Assembly: GCF_009708175.1 (NCBI RefSeq)
Contig: NZ_WMBB01000001.1
Coordinates: forward strand, 1 to 64,000
Direction of reading: 5' to 3'
Length of the DNA stretch: 64,000 bases
Source: Nocardia aurantiaca
GTDB taxonomy: Bacteria; Actinomycetota; Actinomycetes; Mycobacteriales; Mycobacteriaceae
Shown here: positions 18,195 to 26,764 of the stretch, piece after piece
Numbering within the stretch: the first letter of the stretch is position 1
How the letters are laid out: each line of letters opens with the position of its first letter
Made by a program: the position numbers and the translations under genes
The notes under the pieces: model-generated
What the model saw: the letters and a program-made list of their open reading frames with translations, nothing else
Database searches by the model: none
Told to the model about the DNA's origin: nothing

Positions 18195-19006
18195 GCGAAC
18201 GTCAATCGAACGCCGTGGACCTGTCCATCGCGCCCGAAATCACCCCCGGCCACAACCTGCTCGCGGGCAAGATCGCGGTGGTGACCGCCGCGGCGGGCAC
18301 CGGCATCGGCTCGGCCACCGCGCGCCGCCTGCTCTCCGAGGGCGCGGATGTGGTGATCTCCGACTGGCATGAGCGTCGCCTGAAAGAGACCGAGGCGGCC
18401 CTGCAGGCCGAATTCCCGGACCGCCGAATCGCTTCCGTGCCGTGCGACGTCAGCTCGACCGAGCAGGTGGACGCCCTGATCGCCGGTGCGGTCGAGGCGC
18501 TGGGCCGCATCGACATCATGGTCAACAATGCCGGTCTGGGTGGCGAGGTGCCCGTCGTGGACATGACCGACGAGCAGTGGGACAAGGTCCTCGACATCAC
18601 ACTGAACGGGACCTTCCGGGCAACTCGGGCGGTGCTGAGGTACTTCCGCGAGGCCGGCCACGGCGGCGTCATCGTCAACAACGCCTCGGTGCTCGGCTGG
18701 CGCGCCCAGCACGGCCAGGCTCACTACGCCGCGGCCAAGGCCGGCGTGATGGCGCTGACCCGCTGCAGCGCGGTCGAGGCCGCCGAATTCGGCGTGCGCA
18801 TCAACGCGGTGGCCCCGTCCATCGCCCGCCATGCCTTCCTGGACAAGGTCACCTCGGCCGACCTGCTCGACCGCCTGGCCGCGGGCGAGGCCTTCGGCCG
18901 CGCCGCCGAGCCGTGGGAGGTGGCCGCCACCATCGCCATGCTCGCCAGCGACTACACCACCTACCTGACCGGCGAAGTGGTTTCCATTTCCAGTCAGCGC
19001 GCCTGA
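18191..19006 (+). CDS. ipdF: IpdF, 5-hydroxy-HIP-CoA-type dehydrogenase (SDR)
   Basis: A 271-residue short-chain dehydrogenase/reductase corresponding to Rv3559c, which oxidises the 5-hydroxyl of a HIP-derived CoA thioester. The cofactor motif is TAAAGTGIGSATARRL (about 32-47), followed by DWHERR, suggesting NAD preference. NNAG is near 111. The active-site Ser lies in VNNASVLGW and the Tyr/Lys pair in HYAAAKAGVM. It is coupled to fadE30 by a GTGA overlap and followed by a strong terminator, so fadE30-ipdF is a two-gene operon under KstR2. Confidence 0.9.
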   Translation: MSERQSNAVDLSIAPEITPGHNLLAGKIAVVTAAAGTGIGSATARRLLSEGADVVISDWHERRLKETEAALQAEFPDRRIASVPCDVSSTEQVDALIAGAVEALGRIDIMVNNAGLGGEVPVVDMTDEQWDKVLDITLNGTFRATRAVLRYFREAGHGGVIVNNASVLGWRAQHGQAHYAAAKAGVMALTRCSAVEAAEFGVRINAVAPSIARHAFLDKVTSADLLDRLAAGEAFGRAAEPWEVAATIAMLASDYTTYLTGEVVSISSQRA

Positions 19007-19035
19007 CGAATATCCGATTCAGTCGGAATTTCGCT

Positions 19036-19072
19036 CCGGCCCGCCTGAAAATCAGGCGGGCCGGACGTTTTG
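19036..19072 (+). terminator. Rho-independent terminator after ipdF
   Basis: CCGGCCCGCCTGA (19036-19048) pairs perfectly with TCAGGCGGGCCGG (19052-19064), giving 13 bp with a 3-nt loop, followed by ACGTTTTG. It ends the fadE30-ipdF transcript. Confidence 0.9.
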
Positions 19073-19348
19073 ACAATTCTCGAATGCTCCGCCACCGGTT
19101 CGCGAGCACGGGGAGACGGAGCGCTCGTTCTCGACCGCGGCTCGAGAGATCTACCGCAGGAGCCGGCTCCATGGACCTGCGCCTTGGGGAGGGAATAACG
19201 AAACCTCCAGTGCCGCGACCGTCTCCACCCCTGCGGCTCGCCCGCAGCGGCGCGGAGAGCAATTCGACACCTTAAATGGCTGGCGCGTCGAGGGTGGCAT
19301 TGTGCGATGCTGGTTTAGGCCGGTACCGCTAGTCGAAGGGCGCGACCC
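19073..19348. other. Intergenic spacer without a recognised gene
   Basis: Between the ipdF terminator and the hypothetical gene at 19349. It holds no supported frame or RNA gene. The promoter of the downstream gene should lie in its right half, but no clear -35/-10 pair is seen. Confidence 0.5.
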
Positions 19349-20104
19349 ATGGGTCCGGATCGCCGACAACAAGCAGCCCCAGAACAAGCCCGCGAGCAAT
19401 TGGAACTCGAGCTGGTGCGCGAGGTCGTTCTAGCGCGCCGAAGACTCGACAATGTCGTTCTGGCCGCACTGACTTTGGGTGCGGAATTACTCGAGCACGA
19501 CTCGGAGCGTGCCGCCGCCATGCGGGCGGCGCAGATCCTGGAACAACACGCCGTGGACGAATCCGACGTGACACGCGATCCGCGTGCCGCGTTACGGCGG
19601 GACATGATTCGTGATCGCGATCGCGCCCGCCGCCTCGGCCTGTCTCGGACGACCGGGCACTCCGACCCCGAGGCCGATCAGCGCCGCCGCAAACGGACGG
19701 CCCTGCTCTGCGAGGTCCGCGCCGATCTCCTGGAGGTGGTCCGCAATTGCCGCCGCCTGCGTTACGACCATGTCGCGTTCGCCGACCGGATCGCGCAGGG
19801 ATTATGCGCTGCCACGGACAAATTGGTGGTGGGCGCCGATATGGAGACCTATCGGGCCTGGCAGCGGGGAATGGTCTTGAAGATCATCGAGGAACCCGAT
19901 CGCGATGGCGGAGTGCCCCGGGTCATGGCCACCGTGGACGCCGGACCCGGTCGCGATCCGCTCACCGTTGAATGGGACAGCCCCGAAAGGCGGCTGGCGC
20001 TGGTGGCGCGCATGGCGCGGGCGGGGGTCTCGCCCGTGGTCATCTGTGACCGGCTGCTGGCCGACCTGTCCGTCTCGTCACCGCTGCGCTACTCGGTGCG
20101 TTGA
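19349..20104 (+). CDS. Hypothetical protein, Arg-rich, helical
   Basis: A 251-residue protein I do not recognise. It has a strongly charged, probably helical N-terminal half (AREQLELELVREVVLARRRL, then HDSERAAAMRAAQILEQHAV) and a C-terminal half with DKLVVGADMETYRAWQRGMV and ALVARMARAGVSPVVICDRL. There is no signal peptide or membrane segment. Many Arg residues suggest nucleic-acid contact, but this is weak. It sits alone between the ipdF terminator and kstR2. The start ATG 19349 has no obvious ribosome site. Confidence 0.6.
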   Translation: MGPDRRQQAAPEQAREQLELELVREVVLARRRLDNVVLAALTLGAELLEHDSERAAAMRAAQILEQHAVDESDVTRDPRAALRRDMIRDRDRARRLGLSRTTGHSDPEADQRRRKRTALLCEVRADLLEVVRNCRRLRYDHVAFADRIAQGLCAATDKLVVGADMETYRAWQRGMVLKIIEEPDRDGGVPRVMATVDAGPGRDPLTVEWDSPERRLALVARMARAGVSPVVICDRLLADLSVSSPLRYSVR

Positions 20105-20145
20105 GGACGACCGCTGGTAGCGCCGCACGGGAGGCGGCTAGACCA

Positions 20146-20159
20146 AGCAAATGCTTGGT
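20146..20159. promoter_or_regulatory. KstR2 box upstream of kstR2
   Basis: AGCAAATGCTTGGT differs from the KstR2 consensus at one fixed position (A for G). Wider symmetry CCAAGC/GCTTGG supports it. It ends 14 bp before the kstR2 start and abuts the TATATT -10 hexamer, so autorepression is expected. Confidence 0.82.
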
Positions 20160-20173
20160 TGTATATTGACGGT

Positions 20174-20782
20174 GTGACCCAACCTGACCCCTCCAAATCG
20201 GCACGTCGCAACGAGCTGCTCGGCCTGGCCGCGAATCTGTTCGCGGAGCGGGGACTGCGCGCCACCACGGTTCGTGACATAGCCGACGCGGCGGGGATTC
20301 TATCCGGGAGTCTGTACCACCACTTCGATTCCAAAGAAGCCATGGTGGACGAAATCCTGCGCGGGTTCCTCGACGACCTCTTCGGGCGCTACCGCGAGAT
20401 CGTGGCGGCCGGCCTGCCGGCACGCGACACGCTGGAAGCCCTGGTCACCGCTTCCTACGAATCCTTCGACCGGTTCCACGCGGCCGTCGCCATCTACCAG
20501 GCCGAGGCCAAACGGCTCAGCGGCACACCACGATTCGAATACATCGCGGAGTACAACAAGGAGTTCCGCGAGCTCTGGCACCAGGTGCTGACCCAGGGCG
20601 TCGCCGACGGCAGCTTCCGGCCCGAGATGGATATCGAGCTGGCCTACCGGTTCCTGCGCGACACCGTCTGGGTGTCGGTGCGCTGGTACCAGCCCGGCGG
20701 CCGGATCACCGTAGACAACCTCGCCAAGCAGTATCTGACCATCGTGCTCGACGGGCTCACGAATCCCGAGCAGCGCGCATAA
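20174..20782 (+). CDS. kstR2: KstR2, TetR-family repressor of HIP catabolism
   Basis: A 202-residue TetR regulator. The helix-turn-helix is TTVRDIADAAGILSGSLYHH, followed by FDSKEAMVDEILRGFLDDLF. The C-terminal ligand domain ends in DTVWVSVRWYQPGGRITVDN. KstR2 binds HIP-CoA and releases the fadD3, fadE30 and ipd promoters. The start GTG 20174 was chosen because TATATT (20162-20167) lies 6 nt upstream, which implies a leaderless mRNA. The frame extends to a TTG at 20159 but that runs into the operator. fadA6 follows in the same direction after 63 bp. Confidence 0.93.
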   Translation: MTQPDPSKSARRNELLGLAANLFAERGLRATTVRDIADAAGILSGSLYHHFDSKEAMVDEILRGFLDDLFGRYREIVAAGLPARDTLEALVTASYESFDRFHAAVAIYQAEAKRLSGTPRFEYIAEYNKEFRELWHQVLTQGVADGSFRPEMDIELAYRFLRDTVWVSVRWYQPGGRITVDNLAKQYLTIVLDGLTNPEQRA

Positions 20783-20800
20783 CCCAACTCTCGGGACTCT

Positions 20801-20817
20801 CGGGGGCCTCGCCCCCG
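20801..20817 (+). terminator. Short hairpin between kstR2 and fadA6
   Basis: CGGGGGC (20801-20807) pairs with GCCCCCG (20811-20817) over a CTC loop, with no T-run after it. It could lower read-through into fadA6 or be a processing site rather than a full stop. Confidence 0.35.
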
Positions 20818-20845
20818 AAACCCCAACAGCACTAGGAGTTTCGAC

Positions 20846-22030
20846 ATGTCAGCACCGTCCCGCCGCCAGTATTCGCCGATGCGTGAGGCGTACGTGATCG
20901 ACGCCGTGCGCACCCCGGTCGGCAAGCGGGGCGGTTCGCTGTCCGCCGTGCACCCGGCCGATCTGGGCGCCGCCGCCATCAAGGGGCTCATCGAGCGCGC
21001 CGATCTCGACCCCGCCGCGGTGGACGACGTGGTGTTCGGCTGCTGCGACACCATCGGCCCGCAGGCCGGCAATATCGCGCGCACCTCATGGCTGGCCGCG
21101 GGTTACCCGGAGTCGGTGCCGGGCGTCACCGTGGACCGGCAGTGCGGCTCCTCGCAGCAGGCCATCACCTTCGGCGCGCAGGCCATCATGTCCGGCACCG
21201 CCGAGGTGATCGTGGCCGGCGGCGTGCAGAACATGAGCGCCATCCCGATCTCGGCGGCCATGCTGGCCGGGCAGGCGTACGGCTTCGACTCGCCGTTCGT
21301 CGGCGCGCAAGGCTGGGACCACCGCTACGGCACCGGTGAGGTGTCGCAGTTCAATTCGGCCACCATGATCGCCGAGAAGTGGGACATCTCCCGCCGCGAC
21401 ATGGAGGAGTGGGCGTTGCGTAGCCATGAGCGCGCTCGCAAGGCGACCGTGGACGGCAAGTTCGACCGCGAGATCGTGCCGGTCGGCGACTTCTGGATCG
21501 ACGAGTGCCCGCGCGAGACCAGCCTGGAGAAGATGGCCGGGCTGCAGCCCCTCGCCGAGGGCAGCCGCATCACCGCCGCCCTGGCCAGCCAGATCTCCGA
21601 CGGCTCCAGCGCCACCCTGCTGGCCTCGGACTGGGCGGTGCGGGAGTACGGACTCACCCCGCGGGCCCGCATCCACCATGTGAGCGCGCGCGGCGCGGAC
21701 CCGATCTACATGCTCACCGCGCCGATCCCGGCCACCAGGTGGGCGCTGGAGAAGACCGGACTGACCATCGACGACATGGACGTCATCGAGATCAACGAGG
21801 CCTTCGCCTCGGTGGTGCTGGCCTGGATCAAGGAGACCGGCGCCAACCCCGACAAGGTCAACGTCAACGGCGGCGCCATCGCGCTGGGCCACCCGCTCGG
21901 AGCGACCGGTGCGAAGCTGTTCGCCACCCTGCTCAACGAGCTGGAGCGGGTGAACGGCCGCTACGGTCTGCTCACCATCTGTGAGGGCGGCGGCACCGCC
22001 AACGTCACCATCATCGAGCGTTTGAGCTAG
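20846..22030 (+). CDS. fadA6: FadA6, thiolase of HIP/ring C-D degradation
   Basis: A 394-residue thiolase corresponding to Rv3556c, which cleaves a beta-ketoacyl-CoA late in C/D-ring breakdown. The nucleophile is in VTVDRQCGSSQQAITFG (about 88-104). Other catalytic motifs are [13 protein letters not shown] (Asn-Glu-Ala-Phe loop), [18 protein letters not shown] (His) and the second Cys in LLTICEGGGTANV. ATG 20846 follows AGGAG at 7-nt spacing. It lies downstream of kstR2 and is followed by a strong terminator. Confidence 0.92.
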   Translation: MSAPSRRQYSPMREAYVIDAVRTPVGKRGGSLSAVHPADLGAAAIKGLIERADLDPAAVDDVVFGCCDTIGPQAGNIARTSWLAAGYPESVPGVTVDRQCGSSQQAITFGAQAIMSGTAEVIVAGGVQNMSAIPISAAMLAGQAYGFDSPFVGAQGWDHRYGTGEVSQFNSATMIAEKWDISRRDMEEWALRSHERARKATVDGKFDREIVPVGDFWIDECPRETSLEKMAGLQPLAEGSRITAALASQISDGSSATLLASDWAVREYGLTPRARIHHVSARGADPIYMLTAPIPATRWALEKTGLTIDDMDVIEINEAFASVVLAWIKETGANPDKVNVNGGAIALGHPLGATGAKLFATLLNELERVNGRYGLLTICEGGGTANVTIIERLS

Positions 22031-22064
22031 TCCGGCCGCCCCCCCGGATACCGCGTTTCCCGGC

Positions 22065-22097
22065 AGCCGCGCACCGAGTTTCGGTGTGCGGCTTTCG
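22065..22097 (+). terminator. Rho-independent terminator after fadA6
   Basis: AGCCGCGCACCGA (22065-22077) pairs with TCGGTGTGCGGCT (22081-22093) with a single G-U wobble and a 3-nt loop, followed by TTCGTGTT. Confidence 0.85.
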
Positions 22098-22175
22098 TGT
22101 TCATGGGCGGGGAAGGTCGGTTATCGTCGAAGGAAAGCCCGGTCGACGGCGGGCGGTTTTCCGGGCGGGGACTGG

Positions 22176-24008
22176 ATGAGGAACGAGAGCCTGCCGAGAA
22201 GGGGTTTCCTGCTGGGGATCCTCGGGCTCGCGGGCATGGGCTACCTGGCTTCGGCGTCGGCCGATCCGGTGCCATTACCGCCACCGCCCGTGCCCATTCC
22301 ACCGCTGCCCGCGCCCACGCTGACGCCGCTCAACTACCACTCACCGGCCTTGCAGCCGTATGTCGACGAGCTGCCCATTCCGGAAACCCGCAGGGCTGCA
22401 GGGGAATTGGCGGCCATCTCGGGAACCCATCGCTACCACCGGGACCTGCCGGAGACCCGAAGCTGGGGCTTCGGGCAGCCGGTCCTCGGCCCGAACCTCG
22501 AGGCGTACCGGGATCACGTGGCGCGCATCAGTTTTCGCAACGAGCTCGGGACCCATGTGCTCGCCCCGCATGTGGATCTCACCATGCACGGCGTCACCGA
22601 GCTGGACCGCACCGATCCGCGCTTCACCGTGCACCTGCACGGCGGCGCGAATTCCCCTGACTCCGACGGGCATCCGCTCATCGGTTGGCGCAATGGCGGC
22701 GGGCCGAGTCTCGCGTACGACAACCGGCAGGAGGCGGCCACCCTCTGGTACCACGACCACGCCATGGGCATCACGCGGCTGAACATCCAGGCCGGACTGG
22801 CCGGGTTGTATTACCTGCGAGACGAATTCGACACCGGCCGCGATGACAACCCGCTGGGGCTGCCCAGCGGTGAGTTCGAGATCCCGCTCATCGTGCAGGA
22901 CCGCACCTTCAATGCCGACGGCAGCCTGCAACCCATGGTGGCCACCTATATTCCGGAGGGCTACAACCAATCCGGGCAGCTGGGCGACGTGTGCTGCGTG
23001 AACGGGGTGGCGTGGCCGCGGCTCGCGGTCCGGCGCACCGTGTACCGGTTCCGCCTGCTCAACGGATCCAACTCGCGGCCGTACGTTTTCGAGTTCTCCA
23101 ACGGCATGCTGTTCTTCGCCATCGGCGGCGATCTGGGCCTGCTGGACGGGCCGGCGCCGACGCCGTCGATCCGGGTGAGCCCCGGCGAGCGGGTGGACCT
23201 GCTGGTCGATTTCAGCGGGATCAAGGACGGCGAGACCGTCGATCTGGTCAATACCGCATGGAACGACCTGGGCAACACCGTGTTCATGGTGCCCGAACTG
23301 CGGCCCATCATGCGGTTCACGGGTGCGGGCGACGGACCGGCCGCGTCCATCCCCTGCACCCTGCGCGGCGGTCCCGGCCAGCCCGACGCGCTGGAACCCA
23401 CCCGCCGGCCCGGTTCGGTGCGGACCGTGACGCTGCTCGGCCTCAATGACGATTCCCGGGCCGCGGCGGTCTTCCCGACCATGATGTCGCTGAACAACCT
23501 GCCCTTCCTGAGCTCGGACGTCGACCGGGCGCGAGCCGGGACCGTGGAGCAGTGGGACATCGTGAACACCACCCCGTTCGACCATCCCATCCACCTGCAC
23601 CTGGCCCGGCTGCGGGTGATCGGCCGCCAGCCCATCCTCACCTCCGCGTATTTCCTCGCGAACTACCCGCCCAAGTTCGGCACCCGCTGGGCGCCTTCGG
23701 CCGACGGGTTCGCCATCGGGCCCGAACAGGACCCGCCGCCGTGGGAAGCCGGTTGGAAGGACACCATCGAGTGCCGTACCGACACGATTACGCGGATCCT
23801 GGTGAAGTGGCCGTCGGTGCAGGAGCTCGGCTTCGATCCGGACACCGTGGTCCCGGTGCCGCCGGGCGCCGAGGCCATGTCGCCGACGGGGGAGGGGACG
23901 GCGGGCGGCATGGCGGACACCCCGGAGATCCGCGGTTACGTGTGGCACTGCCACAACCTCGACCATGCCGACCACGACATGATGCAGCAGATCCGCGTCC
24001 AGCCCTGA
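22176..24008 (+). CDS. Secreted multicopper oxidase (CotA/bilirubin-oxidase-like)
   Basis: A 610-residue three-cupredoxin oxidase that couples substrate oxidation to O2 reduction. The copper motifs are all present: HLHGGANSPDSDG (153-165), LWYHDHAMG (190-198), HPIHLHL (about 470-476), and the C-terminal HCHNLDHADHDMM (591-603) with the T1 Cys592. The N-terminus has a twin-arginine-like signal (PRRGFLLGILGLAGMGYLAS) ending near SASA, then a Pro-rich linker. Export by Tat would fit a folded copper enzyme. The substrate is unknown. It has its own transcript between the fadA6 terminator and a small gene, with no steroid operator seen. Confidence 0.9.
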   Translation: MRNESLPRRGFLLGILGLAGMGYLASASADPVPLPPPPVPIPPLPAPTLTPLNYHSPALQPYVDELPIPETRRAAGELAAISGTHRYHRDLPETRSWGFGQPVLGPNLEAYRDHVARISFRNELGTHVLAPHVDLTMHGVTELDRTDPRFTVHLHGGANSPDSDGHPLIGWRNGGGPSLAYDNRQEAATLWYHDHAMGITRLNIQAGLAGLYYLRDEFDTGRDDNPLGLPSGEFEIPLIVQDRTFNADGSLQPMVATYIPEGYNQSGQLGDVCCVNGVAWPRLAVRRTVYRFRLLNGSNSRPYVFEFSNGMLFFAIGGDLGLLDGPAPTPSIRVSPGERVDLLVDFSGIKDGETVDLVNTAWNDLGNTVFMVPELRPIMRFTGAGDGPAASIPCTLRGGPGQPDALEPTRRPGSVRTVTLLGLNDDSRAAAVFPTMMSLNNLPFLSSDVDRARAGTVEQWDIVNTTPFDHPIHLHLARLRVIGRQPILTSAYFLANYPPKFGTRWAPSADGFAIGPEQDPPPWEAGWKDTIECRTDTITRILVKWPSVQELGFDPDTVVPVPPGAEAMSPTGEGTAGGMADTPEIRGYVWHCHNLDHADHDMMQQIRVQP

Positions 24009-24072
24009 CTGTCAGGGGTGCGAAGTTGCCTATGCCCCACGGTATCTCGTCGCGAAACCCTAAGCTGCGCTC

Positions 24073-24480
24073 ATGCAGGGATCGGTGGATGCCCGGTTCG
24101 AAGAGATAGCGCGCAGAGCGCGGCACGTGCAGGATGCCGTCGACCGGGTGCGCGCCCGCGCCGTCGTCGACGGCGTGCGCGTCGAGGTGACTGCGGACGG
24201 TCGGATCACCGCCTTGTTCCTACCGGATTCGGTGAGGGCACAGTCGGTTTCACGTGCTCACGAGTGCGCTCGCGGTCGCGCGCAGGCCCGGGTCGCTACC
24301 CTTCGACACGAGTTCACGGCCGATCCGCTGGTTGCGGCCGCTCTACGCCGCCTTCTCCTGCCCGGCCCCGAGCGGGCGAACCTCTGTGTACCGCAGGAAA
24401 TTTCCGACTCACTTCCGGCGGACCCTCCGAATCCGTACGCCCTACCGCCCGCCGTCCGGCACCGCTACGGATTGGCCTGA
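24073..24480 (+). CDS. Small YbaB/EbfC-like hypothetical protein
   Basis: A 135-residue protein. The first part (EEIARRARHVQDAVDRVRAR, then VRVEVTADGRITALFLPDS) resembles the helix-plus-beta-sheet core of the YbaB/EbfC nucleoid-associated family as found in actinomycetes. The C-terminal half is Arg/Ala/Pro-rich without a known domain. ATG 24073 lies 64 bp after the oxidase stop. Function is unclear; DNA binding is only suggested by the family. Confidence 0.55.
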   Translation: MQGSVDARFEEIARRARHVQDAVDRVRARAVVDGVRVEVTADGRITALFLPDSVRAQSVSRAHECARGRAQARVATLRHEFTADPLVAAALRRLLLPGPERANLCVPQEISDSLPADPPNPYALPPAVRHRYGLA

Positions 24481-24878
24481 CCCGGTCACGGTCGCGGGGT
24501 TTCGAGGGTTCGCGGTGCATCTCCCGGCAGTCACCTCGTGGAGTCAGCGACATCACCAGACTTCCCTCCAGGATCTCGACGCGGAGTCCGGTGGCGCGTT
24601 CGATCGGCTCGGCGACATCGCGCAGATTACCTGGGTGCGGGTGCGTGGCAGGGGCGGTTACGGACGAGCACTCCAACCCTTGCCAACGATTGTGTCCAAC
24701 GTGGCTCGGGCGGTTGACGCGAGGCGCACTCGACAGCCGTCGGGAATGCGCGAAGCCGCCCCCGGGCGAGAGGTTCCGGGGACGGCTCGGCGCGCCGGAC
24801 AGGCGGCGCGCGATGGATCCGATGTGTGCGGATCCGGGGTGCGCGGTCGGGCTGTGGTGGCCGCGCACGTTCAGGGCG
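24481..24878. other. 398-bp spacer, mostly without genes
   Basis: No intact gene is seen between the YbaB-like gene and ipdC. Several short frames run through but lack family features. One minus-strand piece (24533-24628) resembles part of a Uma2-type protein and is listed separately. Confidence 0.5.
24533..24628 (-). pseudogene. Possible remnant of a Uma2-family gene
   Basis: A 32-codon minus-strand piece reads NLRDVAEPIERATGLRVEIL then EGSLVMSLTPRG, which looks like the start of Uma2 (PD-(D/E)XK-type) proteins, where a VEI-x-G-x-LVMSP motif is usual. Nothing recognisable follows. The likeness is recalled, not searched, and may be chance. Confidence 0.3.
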
Positions 24879-25958
24879 TCAGGCGGTGGTGGTGACGCGG
24901 TATTGGTTGAGGCTGTCGATGCGTTCGATGGCCCCGGCGATGATGCGGTCGATCAGGTCCGCGACGGTCGGGAGGTCCTCGATGATGCCCGCGGCCTGAC
25001 CGGAGGCGAGCACGCCGGCGTGGGTATTGCCCTCCACCAGACCGGCTTTCAGCAGCATCGGGGTATTCGCGGCCATGATGACCTGGGACCAGGTGAGGTC
25101 CTTCTGCTTGCGCATGCCGATGCCGTCCTTGATCATGGTCGACCACTTCATGCCGGTCATGCTCTTGAACTTGAAGGCGTTGGCGACGGCGGCGGTGAGG
25201 CCGCGCACACCGCTGGAGTGCTCCAGCTTGTCCACCAGTTCGGTGTTCAGCACGCGGTGCGGCATGCCGTCGACCTTCTTGGAGACGACGGTGTCCTGCA
25301 GTCCGCGCTTGAGGTACTCCTGCTTGACCGAGTCCGGCACGCTCGAGTCCTGGGTGAGCAGGAAGCGGGTGCCCATGGCGACTCCGGCCGCGCCGTAGGA
25401 CAACGCGGCGGCCAGGCCGCGGCCGTCGAAGAAGCCGCCACCGGCGACCACCGGGATGTCCACGGCGTCGAGGACGGACGGCAGCAGCAGCGTCGTGGCG
25501 ACGGAACCGGTGTGACCGCCGCCCTCACCGCCCTGCACGATCACCGCGTCCGCGCCCCAGGAGGCGACCTTGACCGCGTGCCTGGCCGCGCCGATGGACG
25601 GCATGACCACCACGCCGTTGTCCTTGAGCTTGGCGATGAGCTCCTTCTTGGGAGCCAGTGCGAAGGAGGCCACCTTCACGCCGTCGCGGATCATCATGTC
25701 GATGCGGTCCGGCGCGTCGGACAGATCGGCGCGAATGTTGACGCCGAAGGGCTTGTCCGTCTTGGCCTTGGTCTTGGCGATGGCCACCTCGAGCTCGTCG
25801 AGGGTCATGGTCGCCGAGGCGAGAATGCCGAGGCCGCCCGCATTGGCGGTGGCCGCGACCAGTCCCGGACCGGCGACCCAGCCCATGCCGGTCTGCACGA
25901 TCGGGTGCTCGATGCCGACCAGTTCGGTCAGCGGCGTCTTCAGACGTTGTGCGGTCAT
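24879..25958 (-). CDS. ipdC: IpdC, flavin-dependent reductase/dehydrogenase of C/D-ring degradation
   Basis: A 359-residue FMN protein of the nitronate monooxygenase/2-nitropropane-dioxygenase family, matching Rv3553. IpdC acts on a HIP-derived CoA thioester before hydrolytic ring opening. Visible are GIEHPIVQTGMGWVAGPGLV near the N-terminus, VQGGEGGGHTGSVATTLLL (about 132-150) and the FMN phosphate region ALSYGAAGVAMGTRFLLTQ. ATG 25958 overlaps the ipdB stop (ATGA). It is the last gene of echA20-ipdA-ipdB-ipdC. Confidence 0.9.
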   Translation of the reverse strand: MTAQRLKTPLTELVGIEHPIVQTGMGWVAGPGLVAATANAGGLGILASATMTLDELEVAIAKTKAKTDKPFGVNIRADLSDAPDRIDMMIRDGVKVASFALAPKKELIAKLKDNGVVVMPSIGAARHAVKVASWGADAVIVQGGEGGGHTGSVATTLLLPSVLDAVDIPVVAGGGFFDGRGLAAALSYGAAGVAMGTRFLLTQDSSVPDSVKQEYLKRGLQDTVVSKKVDGMPHRVLNTELVDKLEHSSGVRGLTAAVANAFKFKSMTGMKWSTMIKDGIGMRKQKDLTWSQVIMAANTPMLLKAGLVEGNTHAGVLASGQAAGIIEDLPTVADLIDRIIAGAIERIDSLNQYRVTTTA

Positions 25959-26764
25959 GCCGTCACTTCCTTCTCACGGAAGCCCTTGGGGTCCAGCACG
26001 GTCCGGATGATGGTGAGCTCTTCCTCGGTGGGCAGACGGGTCTCGCCCGCCTCGGCCAGCCCGGCGATCTCGAAGGAGGTGTTCTCCGCGACCTCGTCGG
26101 CGCTCACACCCGGGTGCAGCGACAGCGCCCGCATGGTGTGGTCCGGCCCGTTGAAGTCGAACACGCCCAGGTTCGACACTACCCGGTGCAGGTGGTGGAA
26201 CCGGTAGGCCGGGTTCTCGGGATCGACCTTGTCGTAACCGATTCCGGAGACGATGTCGACGGTCTCGGTGAACACCCGCTTGTTGTGTTTGGGCACGAAG
26301 TAGCTGGTGGCATGGTTGATGGTGTTGCCCGGCGCGCCGCGCACACCGAACATCTGCCGGGTCGGCCGCTGCAGCGGACCGAAGGCCGACAGGTTCTGGT
26401 TGCCGTACTTGTCGAGCTGGTTCGCGCCCATGACCACATGGCGGCGACCGGAATTCACGACATCGAAGACCTTGGAGAACGGAATCCAGCCCTCGATGGG
26501 CGCCTTGCCGCCGATCGGCGGGATCTCGGCGAAGAACAGCGCCTCACCGTCGGAGAGCAGCAGATCCGGCTCGAAGGTGAGTCGCGCCAGCCGCGCGCCG
26601 ATGGTGGTGACGGTGGACATCGGGGAGGCCATGATCTCGCCCGCGCCCCGGAAGATCTCGGCCGCGGCGACGACGCAGATCTCGGCCCGCGTAATGGGCC
26701 CGCCCGTCTCCACGCCGCCACCCCGGACGGAATCGCGGTGCGATGCAGTGTTGTTCTCGGTCAT
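25955..26764 (-). CDS. ipdB: IpdB, COCHEA-CoA hydrolase beta subunit
   Basis: A 269-residue class I CoA-transferase-fold protein matching Rv3552. With IpdA it hydrolyses the carbon ring of COCHEA-CoA, opening the last steroid ring. Visible are TRAEICVVAAAEIFRGAGEI, GANQLDKYGNQNLSAFGPLQ and GAPGNTINHATSYFVPKHNK. The first ~25 residues, up to the TRAEI segment, look like a non-conserved extension. ATG 26764 overlaps the ipdA stop by 1 nt (TAATG), so coupled translation in a fixed ratio with IpdA is likely. Confidence 0.92.
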   Translation of the reverse strand: MTENNTASHRDSVRGGGVETGGPITRAEICVVAAAEIFRGAGEIMASPMSTVTTIGARLARLTFEPDLLLSDGEALFFAEIPPIGGKAPIEGWIPFSKVFDVVNSGRRHVVMGANQLDKYGNQNLSAFGPLQRPTRQMFGVRGAPGNTINHATSYFVPKHNKRVFTETVDIVSGIGYDKVDPENPAYRFHHLHRVVSNLGVFDFNGPDHTMRALSLHPGVSADEVAENTSFEIAGLAEAGETRLPTEEELTIIRTVLDPKGFREKEVTA

